Shown here in pieces: positions 1 to 8,284 of a stretch of 64,000 nucleotides of DNA. How positions within the stretch are numbered: position 1 is the stretch's first letter; every line of letters begins with the position of its first letter. This stretch comes from Pseudomonas quercus (GTDB lineage: Bacteria > Pseudomonadota > Gammaproteobacteria > Pseudomonadales > Pseudomonadaceae). The translations under genes and the position numbers were made by a program. The notes under the pieces are model-generated. The model was not told the DNA's origin and did not search any database. It saw only the letters and a program-made list of their open reading frames with translations. The stretch is from the NCBI RefSeq assembly GCF_012033695.1, contig NZ_JAAVJI010000002.1:248001-312000 (forward strand), in the 5' to 3' direction.

Positions 1-186
1 GAACGCGCAGACCTTGATGCCTTGTTGGACTACCGCCAACAAGCGCCTTACGCCCTGCGCAACCACCCGAGCGATGAGCACTTGCTGCCGCTGTACTTCG
101 CCTTGGGTGCTGGTGGCGCGTTCAGCGCTGCGCACCAAGGGTTCACGTTGGGCTCCTTGGGCATGGATGTGTATCGGTTTGGTTGA
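1..186 (+). CDS. DODA-type extradiol dioxygenase, C-terminal end (partial)
   Basis: The frame is open from base 1 and ends with TGA at 184-186, giving the last 61 residues. The conserved tail (HPSDEHLLPLYFALGAGG, then a short strand ending MDVYRFG) is what I recognise from the LigB/DODA family of Fe/Zn-dependent ring-opening dioxygenases (YgiD-like). The His of the HPSDEHLLP segment belongs to the family's active-site region. The N-terminal metal ligands lie outside the window. Typical members are about 255-265 residues. The substrate cannot be told from the tail. The gene converges on deaD, and the two share a terminator. Confidence 0.8.
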   Translation, partial: ERADLDALLDYRQQAPYALRNHPSDEHLLPLYFALGAGGAFSAAHQGFTLGSLGMDVYRFG

Positions 187-209
187 TAACCAAAACGCCT
201 GCCCGGAAA

Positions 210-240
210 ACAAAAACCCCCGCATTCAGGCGGGGGCTTC
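210..240. terminator. Bidirectional intrinsic terminator between dioxygenase gene and deaD
   Basis: A 7-bp GC stem CCCCCGC (217-223) pairs with GCGGGGG (230-236) around a 6-nt loop. An A-run lies on the left, which becomes a T-run when read on the minus strand. It therefore fits best as the terminator of deaD, and it also follows the plus-strand dioxygenase gene. Confidence 0.8.
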
Positions 241-258
241 TGTTGTGGCCGCTACGGC

Positions 259-1908
259 TCAGTCTTCACGATAACGGCGCAGTTTCAACTGCTTGCCCGC
301 TACGCGAGTGTCCTTGAGCTTGGCCAGCAGACGGTCCAGGCCGTCTTCCGGCAGCTCGACCAGGCTGAAGCTGTCACGCACTTGAATGCGACCAATAGCT
401 TCACGCACCAGGCCACCCTCATTGAGGATTGCACCCAGCAGGTTTTTCGCGGCGATACCGTCGCGAGCACCCAGGGCGGTACGGCAGCGTACGCGGCCTT
501 CGCCCAGCGGCATGGGGGCGCGGCGCTCGTGACGCTCGCCACTGCGCTCGCGTTGAGCACCAGCGGTTGGCACCAGAGGCTGATCCCGCTCAACGGTGGC
601 CAGGTCCAGCGCTTGACCGTTGGTGGCCTTGCTGAGCAGGGCGGCGGCCAACGCGCGTGGGCTGCAACCAATGTCTGCGGTCAGGCGGTCGAGCAGCTCG
701 CCATGGCTGGCTTCTGCGTCGGCTACCAGTGGCGACAGGCTGTTGGTCAGCTTCTTGATGCGTGCATCCAGTACGGCCTGGGCATTGGGCAGGCGAACTT
801 CGGCTACCTTCTGGCCCGTGACGCGCTCGATCACTTGCAGCATGCGGCGCTCACGTGGAGTCACCAGCAGCAGTGCACGGCCTTCGCGACCGGCACGGCC
901 AGTACGGCCGATACGGTGCACGTAGGATTCCGGGTCGTACGGCATGTCCACGTTGAACACGTGGGTGATGCGCGGTACATCCAGGCCACGTGCCGCTACG
1001 TCGGTAGCCACAACGATGTCCAGACGGCCATCCTTGAGGGACTCGATCACGCGCTCACGCTGGTTCTGGGCAATATCGCCGTTCAGCGCCGCGGCCTTGT
1101 AGCCTTTGGCTTCGAGGGCACTGGCCAGGTCCAGGGTGGCTTGCTTGGTGCGCACGAAAGCGATCAGGGCGTCGAACTCTTCCACTTCCAGCAAGCGCAG
1201 CACGGCTGGCACTTTCTGGTCGGCGTGAACCAGCAGGAAAGCCTGCTCGATCGCTGACACGGTTTGCGTCTTGGTCTGGATCTTGACGTGCTTGGGGTCA
1301 CGCAGGTGACGCTCGGCGATCGCGCGGATGGACTGCGGCAGGGTAGCCGAGAACAGCACGGTCTGACGGGTTTCAGGCATGGCTTCGAAGATCACTTCGA
1401 GGTCATCCATGAAGCCCAGCTTGAGCATTTCGTCGGCTTCGTCGAGCACCAGGTGGTTGACGGTCGACAGCACCTTTTCGTCGCGGCGCAGGTGGTCGCA
1501 CAAGCGGCCGGGGGTTGCCACGACGATTTGCGCGCCATTGCGAATGGCTTTGAGCTGCGGGCCCATCGGGGCTCCGCCATATACAGCTACAACGTTCACG
1601 CCAGGCATTTGCTTGGCGTAGGTTTCGAACGCGGTAGCCACTTGCAGCGCCAACTCACGGGTTGGCGCAAGGATCAGGGCTTGCGGCTCGCGCTTGCTCG
1701 GGTCAATACGGTGCAGGATCGGCAGAGCGAACGCGGCAGTTTTGCCGGTACCGGTCTGCGCCTGGCCGATCATGTCGTGACCGGCCAGGATGATCGGAAT
1801 CGATTGCTGCTGGATTGCCGAGGGTTCTTCGTACCCTGTGGCAATGACTGCTGCAACGATGCTTGGATGAAGTTCGAGCGCGGCGAAGCCGCCGGATTCC
1901 TGGGTCAT
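259..1908 (-). CDS. deaD: ATP-dependent RNA helicase DeaD/CsdA
   Basis: DEAD-box RNA helicase of 549 aa, close to E. coli DeaD in length. In order it shows the Q motif (near residues 10-30), Walker A AQTGTGKT, PTRELA, the DEAD box (VLDEADEM), SAT, ARGLD and HRIGRTGRAG. A C-terminal DbpA/DeaD-type RNA-binding domain follows (segment RDGIAAKNLLGAI). The family remodels structured RNA in ribosome assembly, mRNA decay and cold adaptation. I chose the ATG at 1908, giving an MTQESGG start, over an ATG 13 codons upstream: the Q-motif spacing fits and an AGAGGC stretch precedes it. The gene has a long untranslated leader (separate entry) and ends at a strong hairpin. Confidence 0.93.
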   Translation of the reverse strand: MTQESGGFAALELHPSIVAAVIATGYEEPSAIQQQSIPIILAGHDMIGQAQTGTGKTAAFALPILHRIDPSKREPQALILAPTRELALQVATAFETYAKQMPGVNVVAVYGGAPMGPQLKAIRNGAQIVVATPGRLCDHLRRDEKVLSTVNHLVLDEADEMLKLGFMDDLEVIFEAMPETRQTVLFSATLPQSIRAIAERHLRDPKHVKIQTKTQTVSAIEQAFLLVHADQKVPAVLRLLEVEEFDALIAFVRTKQATLDLASALEAKGYKAAALNGDIAQNQRERVIESLKDGRLDIVVATDVAARGLDVPRITHVFNVDMPYDPESYVHRIGRTGRAGREGRALLLVTPRERRMLQVIERVTGQKVAEVRLPNAQAVLDARIKKLTNSLSPLVADAEASHGELLDRLTADIGCSPRALAAALLSKATNGQALDLATVERDQPLVPTAGAQRERSGERHERRAPMPLGEGRVRCRTALGARDGIAAKNLLGAILNEGGLVREAIGRIQVRDSFSLVELPEDGLDRLLAKLKDTRVAGKQLKLRRYRED

Positions 1909-2123
1909 GGGTCTGCCTCTAAGTGCATCCGCAAAGACCCATTCCAAAGCTGCGCATGCCGAAAGACTTCGAGAGTCACCCTGGCAACTTTGGCGGCGGG
2001 GATTTGCGAAAACGATTGATGAATGAATCGTCAGGAGAGCCCGCTAGTGCGGACGTCAGCCGAAGCTGTCTTCGGAGAGTGCTACCTAAACGTGGCCCGT
2101 TAAAAGGCCGGCGCGCATCATAC
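1909..2123 (-). promoter_or_regulatory. Long structured leader and probable promoter of deaD
   Basis: Upstream of the deaD start lies about 200 nt without a supported gene. On the minus strand it carries a TATGAT hexamer (about 2118-2123), then two perfect small hairpins: CCGAAG-N4-CTTCGG at 2060-2075 and CCGC-TAGT-GCGG at 2041-2052. A long structured leader is typical of cold-induced csdA/deaD and csp mRNAs. No convincing -35 was found, so the promoter assignment is tentative. Confidence 0.4.
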
Positions 2124-2197
2124 CTGAAAAGGCAGGGTGCGGGGGAGTTTTTTCACTGCCAAGACAGCGCTGCCCCGCCCGCCCCCGTTGGGCCGCC

Positions 2198-2974
2198 TCA
2201 GGAGGCAGGCCGTAGTGCGTTAAGCAGGTAGTCCAGCGAATAGCCCAGTTTCGGCGCCAGCTGAGCACAGCGCTGGCGCATGGCATCGATGTCCAGGGCC
2301 TGGTTGAGGTCCGCAGGCACCAGCAGGATGACATTGCCCTCTTTGACGGGAAGCTCCCAGTAATGACGGTGATACAGCCCTCGCAGCAGGGCCGCCCCCA
2401 GGGGCTTGCCATCGTCGCTGGCCCACTGGTTGATAATCAGCCAGCCCTCAGGGTTGAGGCGCTGCTGGCACTGCTCCAAAAATCGCCAGGCCAAGTGGGC
2501 CACACCAGGCCCCTGGTCGGTGTAAAGGTCCACGAATACCAGGTCAGCCGACTCCGCCGTGGGCAGCAAGGCCAGCGCATCGCCTATGCGGATGTACAAC
2601 CGCGGGTCGTCCTTGAGCCCCATGTATTCCATGGCCAGGCGGGGTACGTCAGGGCGCAGTTCGATGCATTCAACGTCTTCGAGCGGCAGGTGCGCCAGGC
2701 AGGCCTGAGTCAGGTTCCCCGCGCCCAGCCCCAGGAACAGAGCCGTCTCCGGTTGTTCGTGGCATAGCGCGCCAATGAGCATGGCGCGGGTGTAGTCGTA
2801 TTCCAGCCAGGCAGGGTCTGGCATGAACACGCAACTCTGCTCGATGGCCTGGCCGAATTCCAGAAAGCGGTACTCACCCACTGCCCACACGCGAATAATG
2901 CCAAAGGCATCTTCGACCTCGGCCAGCAGGCGCTCGTCCGAAGCGGGCGACAGGGGTTGGTTGGGTTCGTCCAT
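2198..2974 (-). CDS. Spermidine synthase-like SAM-fold protein
   Basis: 258 aa with the PABS (polyamine biosynthesis) methyltransferase fold. The nucleotide-binding loop reads FLGLGAGNLTQA where true SpeE has GGGEGG. It is followed by VECIELRPDV, the acidic end of strand 2, and DLVFVDLYTD, the catalytic-Asp region. Many bacteria carry such 'spermidine synthase-like' proteins, and most have not been shown to make polyamines, so the reaction is not assignable here. It is divergently arranged with the class II DAHP synthase. The ATG at 2974 has no strong ribosome-binding site. No speD is near. Confidence 0.75.
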   Translation of the reverse strand: MDEPNQPLSPASDERLLAEVEDAFGIIRVWAVGEYRFLEFGQAIEQSCVFMPDPAWLEYDYTRAMLIGALCHEQPETALFLGLGAGNLTQACLAHLPLEDVECIELRPDVPRLAMEYMGLKDDPRLYIRIGDALALLPTAESADLVFVDLYTDQGPGVAHLAWRFLEQCQQRLNPEGWLIINQWASDDGKPLGAALLRGLYHRHYWELPVKEGNVILLVPADLNQALDIDAMRQRCAQLAPKLGYSLDYLLNALRPAS

Positions 2975-3095
2975 GAGAGGGCCGTTGCTAAGCGTAAACC
3001 GTGCATTCTCCCCTACCGCCCGGTAATGCGCCAGCGAAGCGAAACCCCGGCGGGTACGCTACCATGCGTGCCCCTGCCCTTATTGCGAGGCCCTC

Positions 3096-4445
3096 ATGTT
3101 CGCCCCCTGGACCCCTGACAGCTGGCGCCAGCTGCCGATCAAGCAACAGCCCGCCTATCCTGATGCCGCTCACTTGGCCCGCGTAGAGCATACCCTTGCC
3201 GGTTTCCCGCCCTTGGTGTTTGCCGGCGAAGCCCGCGAGCTGCGCCGCCAGTTTGCCGAGGTGACCCACGGCCGCGCATTCCTGCTGCAAGGGGGCGATT
3301 GCGCCGAAAGCTTTGCCGAGTTCTCTGCCGCCAAGATTCGCGACACCTTCAAGGTATTGCTGCAGATGGCGGTGGTGATGACTTTCGCGGCCGGTTGCCC
3401 GGTTGTGAAGGTGGGGCGCATGGCCGGGCAGTTCGCCAAGCCGCGCTCGGGCAATGATGAAACCCAAGGGGCAGTGACGCTGCCGGCCTACCGGGGCGAT
3501 ATTGTCAACGGTATCGGCTTTGACGAGAAAAGCCGTGTGCCGGACCCAGAACGGCTGATGCAGGCTTATCACCAGTCCACTGCCAGCCTTAACTTGCTGC
3601 GCGCCTTTGCCCAGGGCGGGTTCGCTGACCTGCACCAGGTGCACAAGTGGAACCTGGACTTCATTGCAGGCTCGGCCCTTGCCGATAAATACCACCGCCT
3701 GGCCGATCGCATCGATGAAAGCCTGGGCTTTATGCGCGCCTGTGGGCTTCATGACCTCCCGCAGTTGCGCGAAACCAGCTTTTTCACCGCCCACGAAGCG
3801 CTACTGCTCAACTACGAACAGGCTTTCGTACGCCGGGATAGCCTGACCAACGACTGGTACGACTGCTCGGCGCACATGCTATGGATCGGCGACCGCACAC
3901 GCCAGTTAGACGGCGCGCATGTGGAGTTCTTGCGTGGGGTCGGCAACCCCATCGGGGTTAAAGTGGGGCCAAGCATGGACAGCGACGAGCTGATCCGCCT
4001 GATCGACGTGCTCAACCCTGACAACGACCCGGGCCGCCTGAACCTTATCGTGCGCATGGGCGCAGGCAAGGTGGCCGAGCACCTCCCCCGGCTGCTACAG
4101 GCTGTGCAACGCGAAGGCAAGCAGGTGCTGTGGAGCTGCGACCCTATGCATGGCAATACCATCAAGGCCAGCTCCGGCTACAAGACCCGGGACTTTGCCC
4201 AGGTGCTGGGTGAAGTGAAGGACTTCTTCCAGGCACACCAGGCCGAGGGTACCTATGCCGGCGGTATTCACATTGAAATGACTGGGCAGAACGTGACCGA
4301 ATGCATCGGGGGCTCACGCCCTGTGACCGAAGACGCACTGTCAGACCGTTACCACACCCATTGCGACCCTCGGCTCAATGCCGATCAATCCCTTGAGCTG
4401 GCGTTCATGATCGCCGAAACCCTCAAGGGGGTACGTCGTTCCTGA
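3096..4445 (+). CDS. Class II 3-deoxy-7-phosphoheptulonate (DAHP) synthase
   Basis: 449 aa, plant-type (class II) DAHP synthase. It condenses phosphoenolpyruvate and erythrose 4-phosphate in the first shikimate-pathway step. Family landmarks are visible in order: [59 protein letters not shown] and [17 protein letters not shown], which include metal and PEP ligands. The Cys of DCAESF is the usual metal ligand. The start at 3096 is supported by a GAGG 6 nt upstream. Pseudomonads normally also have class I AroF/G enzymes. The class II enzyme is often linked to secondary aromatic metabolism, but nothing here indicates that. Confidence 0.93.
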   Translation: MFAPWTPDSWRQLPIKQQPAYPDAAHLARVEHTLAGFPPLVFAGEARELRRQFAEVTHGRAFLLQGGDCAESFAEFSAAKIRDTFKVLLQMAVVMTFAAGCPVVKVGRMAGQFAKPRSGNDETQGAVTLPAYRGDIVNGIGFDEKSRVPDPERLMQAYHQSTASLNLLRAFAQGGFADLHQVHKWNLDFIAGSALADKYHRLADRIDESLGFMRACGLHDLPQLRETSFFTAHEALLLNYEQAFVRRDSLTNDWYDCSAHMLWIGDRTRQLDGAHVEFLRGVGNPIGVKVGPSMDSDELIRLIDVLNPDNDPGRLNLIVRMGAGKVAEHLPRLLQAVQREGKQVLWSCDPMHGNTIKASSGYKTRDFAQVLGEVKDFFQAHQAEGTYAGGIHIEMTGQNVTECIGGSRPVTEDALSDRYHTHCDPRLNADQSLELAFMIAETLKGVRRS

Positions 4446-4489
4446 CAAACGCCTGGGCTGGGCGCCTGCACGGCCCCCGGCCAGCAGCT

Positions 4490-4615
4490 TCAACGTCGCA
4501 TGGGGTCATCCCAGAAAGGCCGCTCGGCTTCCATGGCGATGTCTGCGCGGCTCAAGCCCAGGTCCTTCAACGCTTCATCGTCCAGGGCGGTTTCACGCGT
4601 GCTGGCGAATTGGTC
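4490..4615 (-). pseudogene. Remnant of a DUF1127-family gene (C-terminal part)
   Basis: About 41 residues from 4615 to a TGA at 4490-4492 read DQFASTRETALDDEALKDLG..., then LSRADI, and end PFWDDPMRR. This is the C-terminal signature of small DUF1127 proteins (LSDEALKDIGLSRADI...PFWEDPLRK in other pseudomonads, from memory). Upstream the frame continues without DUF1127 likeness, and the same bases belong to the neighbouring LysR remnant. The N-terminal half and its promoter appear lost. Full-length members are about 60-90 aa, so I treat this as a truncated remnant. Confidence 0.6.
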
Positions 4616-4965
4616 AGTCGAACCCGGTCCGCCGTCAGCATGCAAATGAAGCAGCTGGAGAAAGAGGCGTTGCAGCGCCAACTGTTCGAGCGTGGGACTG
4701 CAATGCGCTGGACACCCGAGGCAAGGGTTATCGCGTGGCCTACACCAGCCCAAGCCTGGCTGCCATCATGGCGGTGGTGACCGCCGGGCTGGCCGTGACG
4801 GCCCAATTGCAAAGCCTGATACCTGCTGACATGCGCATTCTGGGTGCGGCGCAGGGCCTGCCAGAACTGCCTCTGGCCAACGTGATGCTCCTGCGCAACA
4901 CCGCCACCCAGTCACCTGTGACCGAATCCCTTGCAGAGGTGATCGCGGAAGGTTTGCGCTTGTAA
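4602..4965 (+). pseudogene. LysR-family regulator remnant with internal deletion and frameshift
   Basis: Two pieces of a LysR-type regulator are joined. From about 4607 to 4696 one frame encodes SRTRSAVSMQMKQLEK...LFERG, the end of the winged-helix DNA-binding domain. From about 4703 to the TAA at 4963-4965 another frame encodes ALDTRGKGYRVAYTSPSLAA and the rest of a LysR effector-domain C-terminus, ending ESLAEVIAEGLRL. Roughly 170-200 residues of the middle, plus the N-terminus, are missing, and the reading frame changes at the joint. It lies head-to-head with the DUF1127 remnant, so one or more deletions probably removed the shared promoter region and both 5' ends. Confidence 0.65.
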
Positions 4966-5718
4966 TCACACTTTGAGGGCAAGCATCAGGGCGCAGACCA
5001 GCAAGAAGCCACAAAATGCCATGCGCAGCACCCGTTCTGGCAGGGCGTAAGCGATACGTACCCCCCAACTGATGCTAAGCAAACCGCCTGCAGCCATGGC
5101 CAGGCCCATGGGCCAGTTCACGTGGCTGTGCATCGCATAGGTGACCAGCGTGATCCCTGTGCTGGGCGCAGCCAGCGCCAGCGAAAGCCCTTGGGCCACC
5201 ACCTGTGACGCACCAAAAGCCGCTGTCAGCACCGGCGTAGCCACCACGGCGCCGCCTACCCCGAACAACCCGCCCATCAAGCCCGCAAGGCCGCCCAATG
5301 CGCCCAGCCAAGGCCAACCATGCTTGAGTTGAGCAGCAGGTGCCTGCTTATGACTAAACATTCGCCACAGGTTCATCGCCACTAGAAACAGCAGAAAACC
5401 AATGAACCCCTTGCGCATGAGCGCAGGGTCCAGCCCTATGGCCCATAAAGACCCCAGCCAGGCACACAGCAGCCCGGCTACGCCCAGTGCGGCCGCCTGG
5501 CGAGGGTCGATGCGATTGCGCTGATGGTAGCGCCACAAGGCCAGCAGCACATTGGGGACTACCATCACCAAGGCGGTGCCTTGCGCCAATTGCTGGTCCA
5601 GGCCAAACAGCAAACCCAGCGCAGGAATCGCGATCAGGCCGCCCCCAATACCGAATATTCCACCCAAGGTGCCCAGCGCAGAGCCAAACACCACGTACCC
5701 TGCCCACTCTAGCATCAA
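4966..5718 (-). CDS. Sulfite exporter TauE/SafE family membrane protein
   Basis: 250 aa, hydrophobic throughout with about eight membrane segments. It has the duplicated TauE/SafE pattern: a GGxFGIGGGLIAIPAL-type motif near residue 20 and the second copy GLFGVGGAVVATPVL near residue 150. Family members are proposed to export sulfite, sulfoacetate or other small anions; the substrate here is unknown. The frame starts MMLEWAGY, so the start may be either Met. Its stop codon directly abuts the end of the LysR remnant on the other strand. Confidence 0.85.
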   Translation of the reverse strand: MMLEWAGYVVFGSALGTLGGIFGIGGGLIAIPALGLLFGLDQQLAQGTALVMVVPNVLLALWRYHQRNRIDPRQAAALGVAGLLCAWLGSLWAIGLDPALMRKGFIGFLLFLVAMNLWRMFSHKQAPAAQLKHGWPWLGALGGLAGLMGGLFGVGGAVVATPVLTAAFGASQVVAQGLSLALAAPSTGITLVTYAMHSHVNWPMGLAMAAGGLLSISWGVRIAYALPERVLRMAFCGFLLVCALMLALKV

Positions 5719-5891
5719 CCCCCCTTACCAGCCCCGTTCTGTACGGGCCGTGAACATTTAACGAACTTCTGAAGACCTTCACGGTTCGAAATTTCAGGTT
5801 GCTCGCTGTCGTAGCGAAAGAACCGACATGGATTGAATGGCCACGAACTACCCTCGCGCTAACTTATAGTCATTCGACATCAAGGATCAGC

Positions 5892-6362
5892 ATGAAAGCC
5901 GAACACTTAACCAAGCAGGCGGCCGACCCCGGCGATCACTTGCTGCTGGATAACCAGCTTTGCTTTGCCCTTTATTCCACTTCACTGCTCATGACCAAAG
6001 TGTACAAGCCACTATTAGGCAAGCTGGGCCTTACCTACCCTCAATACCTGGCGATGCTTGTGCTGTGGGAACGCAACGGCATGACCGTTGGGGAAATCAG
6101 CACTCGATTGCTTACAGACCCAGGCTCGCTGACGCCTCTGTTGAAGCGCCTGGAAAGCCTAGGGTTCCTGACCCGCACCCGCAGCAAAGAGGATGAACGC
6201 GTGGTGATCGTTAACCTGACTGACGCTGGCCGTGAACTCAAGGCTGCCGCATTGGAGATCCCTGCCTGCATTTTCGGGGCTATTGCGATGGACCCACCCG
6301 ACCTGAGCAAACTCCAGAGCCGCCTGCTGGAGGTCCGCGCCCGGCTTCAGGAGAACATTTAA
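5892..6362 (+). CDS. ohrR: OhrR-type MarR-family peroxide-sensing repressor
   Basis: 156 aa winged-helix MarR protein. The N-terminal DNQLCFALYS motif carries Cys24, the reactive cysteine of OhrR regulators. A second cysteine, Cys126 (EIPACIFG), fits the two-Cys type known from Xanthomonas, in which organic hydroperoxide forms a disulfide that releases DNA. The DNA-binding wing RTRSKEDERVV lies near residues 94-105. The ATG at 5892 follows an AAGGAT sequence; an earlier in-frame start lacks one. OhrR normally represses ohr next door, but no ohr gene is present on either side here. Downstream is a terminator shared with efp. Confidence 0.85.
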   Translation: MKAEHLTKQAADPGDHLLLDNQLCFALYSTSLLMTKVYKPLLGKLGLTYPQYLAMLVLWERNGMTVGEISTRLLTDPGSLTPLLKRLESLGFLTRTRSKEDERVVIVNLTDAGRELKAAALEIPACIFGAIAMDPPDLSKLQSRLLEVRARLQENI

Positions 6363-6375
6363 CCCCTTGAAAAAC

Positions 6376-6403
6376 AAAAAACCCGGCACCAGGCCGGGTT
6401 TTC
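6376..6403. terminator. Bidirectional terminator between ohrR and efp
   Basis: ACCCGGC (6381-6387) pairs with GCCGGGT (6393-6399) around ACCAG. An A-run lies on the left and TTTT on the right, so the hairpin can end transcription of both convergent genes. Confidence 0.8.
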
Positions 6404-6416
6404 ACGCGCGCAAAAC

Positions 6417-6986
6417 TTACTTGGCGCGACCCTTGTAGGAACCACCTTCGCGGGTGTCGATCTCGATCATGTCACCGATTTCGATGAAGTCGGCCACCGT
6501 CAGCTCAGTACCGTTCTTCAGTTTGGCAGGCTTCATGACCTTGCCAGAGGTGTCCCCACGGGCCGAACCTTCGGTGTAGTCCACTTGGCGCACGATGGTG
6601 GTTGGCAATTCAACCGATACCAGGCGGCCTTCGAAGAAGACGGCTTCGCAAATGTCGGTCATGCCTTCTTCCACGAACGGCAGAACGGCTTCGATGTCAT
6701 CGGCGTTCAGCTCGTACATGGTGTAGTCGGTGGTGTCCATGAACGTATAAGTGTCACCGCTGATGAACGACAAGGTGGCTTCCTTGCGGTCCAGGATCAC
6801 GTCGTCCAGCTTGTCATCAGCCGAATACACGGTTTCGGTCTTGTAGCCGGTCAGCAGGTTCTTCAGCTTGGTCTTCATGATCGCGCTGTTACGGCCGGAC
6901 TTGGTGAATTCGGCCTTCTGCACCAGCCATGGATCGTTGTCGATCTTGATGACGGTACCGGGTTTGAGCTCTTTACCAGTTTTCAT
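6417..6986 (-). CDS. efp: Elongation factor P (arginine type)
   Basis: 189 aa EF-P, which enters the ribosomal E site and rescues stalling at polyproline. The KOW-like N domain carries the tip loop KSGRNSA with Arg32, the residue rhamnosylated by EarP in the Pseudomonas/Neisseria branch; the lysine of the EpmA type is absent. The central and C-terminal OB domains follow and end in [13 protein letters not shown]. earP lies immediately upstream on the same strand (42-nt gap). A TATGAT hexamer overlapping the earP stop (about 7028-7033) may give efp its own promoter. Length matches the family. Confidence 0.96.
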   Translation of the reverse strand: MKTGKELKPGTVIKIDNDPWLVQKAEFTKSGRNSAIMKTKLKNLLTGYKTETVYSADDKLDDVILDRKEATLSFISGDTYTFMDTTDYTMYELNADDIEAVLPFVEEGMTDICEAVFFEGRLVSVELPTTIVRQVDYTEGSARGDTSGKVMKPAKLKNGTELTVADFIEIGDMIEIDTREGGSYKGRAK

Positions 6987-7028
6987 TACGCAATTCCGAA
7001 TGGGGTGGTGACGTGTCGTAGCCGCGTA

Positions 7029-8159
7029 TCATAGCGAATTTCGGCGAAACTGCACCAGCGCCGTGGCAAGGTCCGGGCGGGCAGCCAGTTCTGTGCACCA
7101 GTTGCGGGCATGGGCAGCCAGCACCTGCCAGTGGGGCATCAGCCCTGCCCAGGCCGCGCTCATGTCGCCGTCCATGTTCCAGGCCCGCCACACTGCGCAC
7201 AGGGCCTCGGCGGCTGCAACTGGCAGTGCCTGGGTATAAAGGGCCAGGAAGGCTTCGAGCTTTTCCCAGTGCGCGTACTCATCTTGCTGGTAGATGTGCC
7301 ACAGCAGGGGACGGGCCGCCCACTGGGCGCGCACGAAGGAATCCTCGCCACGCACCGCATTGAAGTCGCAGGCCCATAGCAATTGGTCATACGCTGGCTG
7401 GGACAGGAAAGGCAGTACCTGCACCTGTAACGCCCCTCGGGTGAACGGCTGGCCCTGAGTGAGCGTTTGCCCTGCCCAGGCCTGGACACTGGCTAGCACA
7501 CGCCCCTCCGGCACAAGCACGTGAACCGATGAGGGCCCTGCCGCCATCTGATCGAACCACCCGCCTAAGCCGCCATTCTCGTAGGCGAACAGCGACACCA
7601 GGCAGGCCGTGCCTGCGGGGTACACCCCTACGCTGTTGAGGAAGGCGGTACGGGCCTTGACGCTACCTTGCAGTGCATCACGCGCTTCCAATAGGCCCTG
7701 CTCCCGAAGCAAGCCGCCTGTATCGGGCCGGAAGCCGGGGAAAAAGAAGAACTTTCGCACGCCGCCTGATTTCATGGAGGGCAGCCCGTGACAGCCGCCT
7801 ACCCAGGGTTCAGCGCTGAGGTACTCCAGGTTGATCCAGCAGGCCGGCTGTAGCCTGTTGGCCAATGCAGCCTCGTACTGGGCAGGGAGTGTGCAGCCAA
7901 ACGCCTCTATAACCACGCTGGCAACCGGTGTGTCTACCCAGTGTTCCGGCCAGCGGCACACGAGAACGCCTTCCAGGGTTTGCTGGGCGCGGTGGAGGTC
8001 AGCCTCAGGGCACAGCCGCGTGAAAGCGCCCAGGTTGTCGATCCACAACCGCACCTGTAGGCCGTGCTCATGAGCCAACTGGCGGGCCAGGCGCCAGGTC
8101 ACTCCAGCATCGCCGAAGTTATCCACCACCTTGCAGAAAATATCCCAACCGTTGTCCAT
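7029..8159 (-). CDS. earP: EF-P arginine rhamnosyltransferase EarP
   Basis: 376 aa, EarP (formerly DUF2331). It transfers rhamnose from dTDP-rhamnose to Arg32 of EF-P. It starts MDNGWDIFCKVVDNFGDAGV, which places Asp13 and Asp17, the residues reported as catalytic in EarP, at the expected positions. The C-terminal half has CDFNAVRGEDSFVRAQWA, containing the Glu that binds the nucleotide sugar. I chose the ATG at 8159 over one 36 codons upstream because the family begins here. It is transcribed into efp. The dTDP-rhamnose genes are not in the window. Confidence 0.94.
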   Translation of the reverse strand: MDNGWDIFCKVVDNFGDAGVTWRLARQLAHEHGLQVRLWIDNLGAFTRLCPEADLHRAQQTLEGVLVCRWPEHWVDTPVASVVIEAFGCTLPAQYEAALANRLQPACWINLEYLSAEPWVGGCHGLPSMKSGGVRKFFFFPGFRPDTGGLLREQGLLEARDALQGSVKARTAFLNSVGVYPAGTACLVSLFAYENGGLGGWFDQMAAGPSSVHVLVPEGRVLASVQAWAGQTLTQGQPFTRGALQVQVLPFLSQPAYDQLLWACDFNAVRGEDSFVRAQWAARPLLWHIYQQDEYAHWEKLEAFLALYTQALPVAAAEALCAVWRAWNMDGDMSAAWAGLMPHWQVLAAHARNWCTELAARPDLATALVQFRRNSL

Positions 8160-8284
8160 GGCACTTACCGCGCTGGCAAAGCTGCAAATTGTGGGGGCGG
8201 TGGGGAGGCTCGTAAAGCTCGAACTTAGCGCCTGTGCCACACTACTACCCCTGACGTTCGTTCCCAACTTTCTGGAGCCATGCC

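Noticed and set aside
382..1257. Long open frame on the plus strand opposite deaD
   Set aside because: It is antisense to a clear DEAD-box helicase. The frame is a by-product of high GC codon use, and its product has no family likeness.
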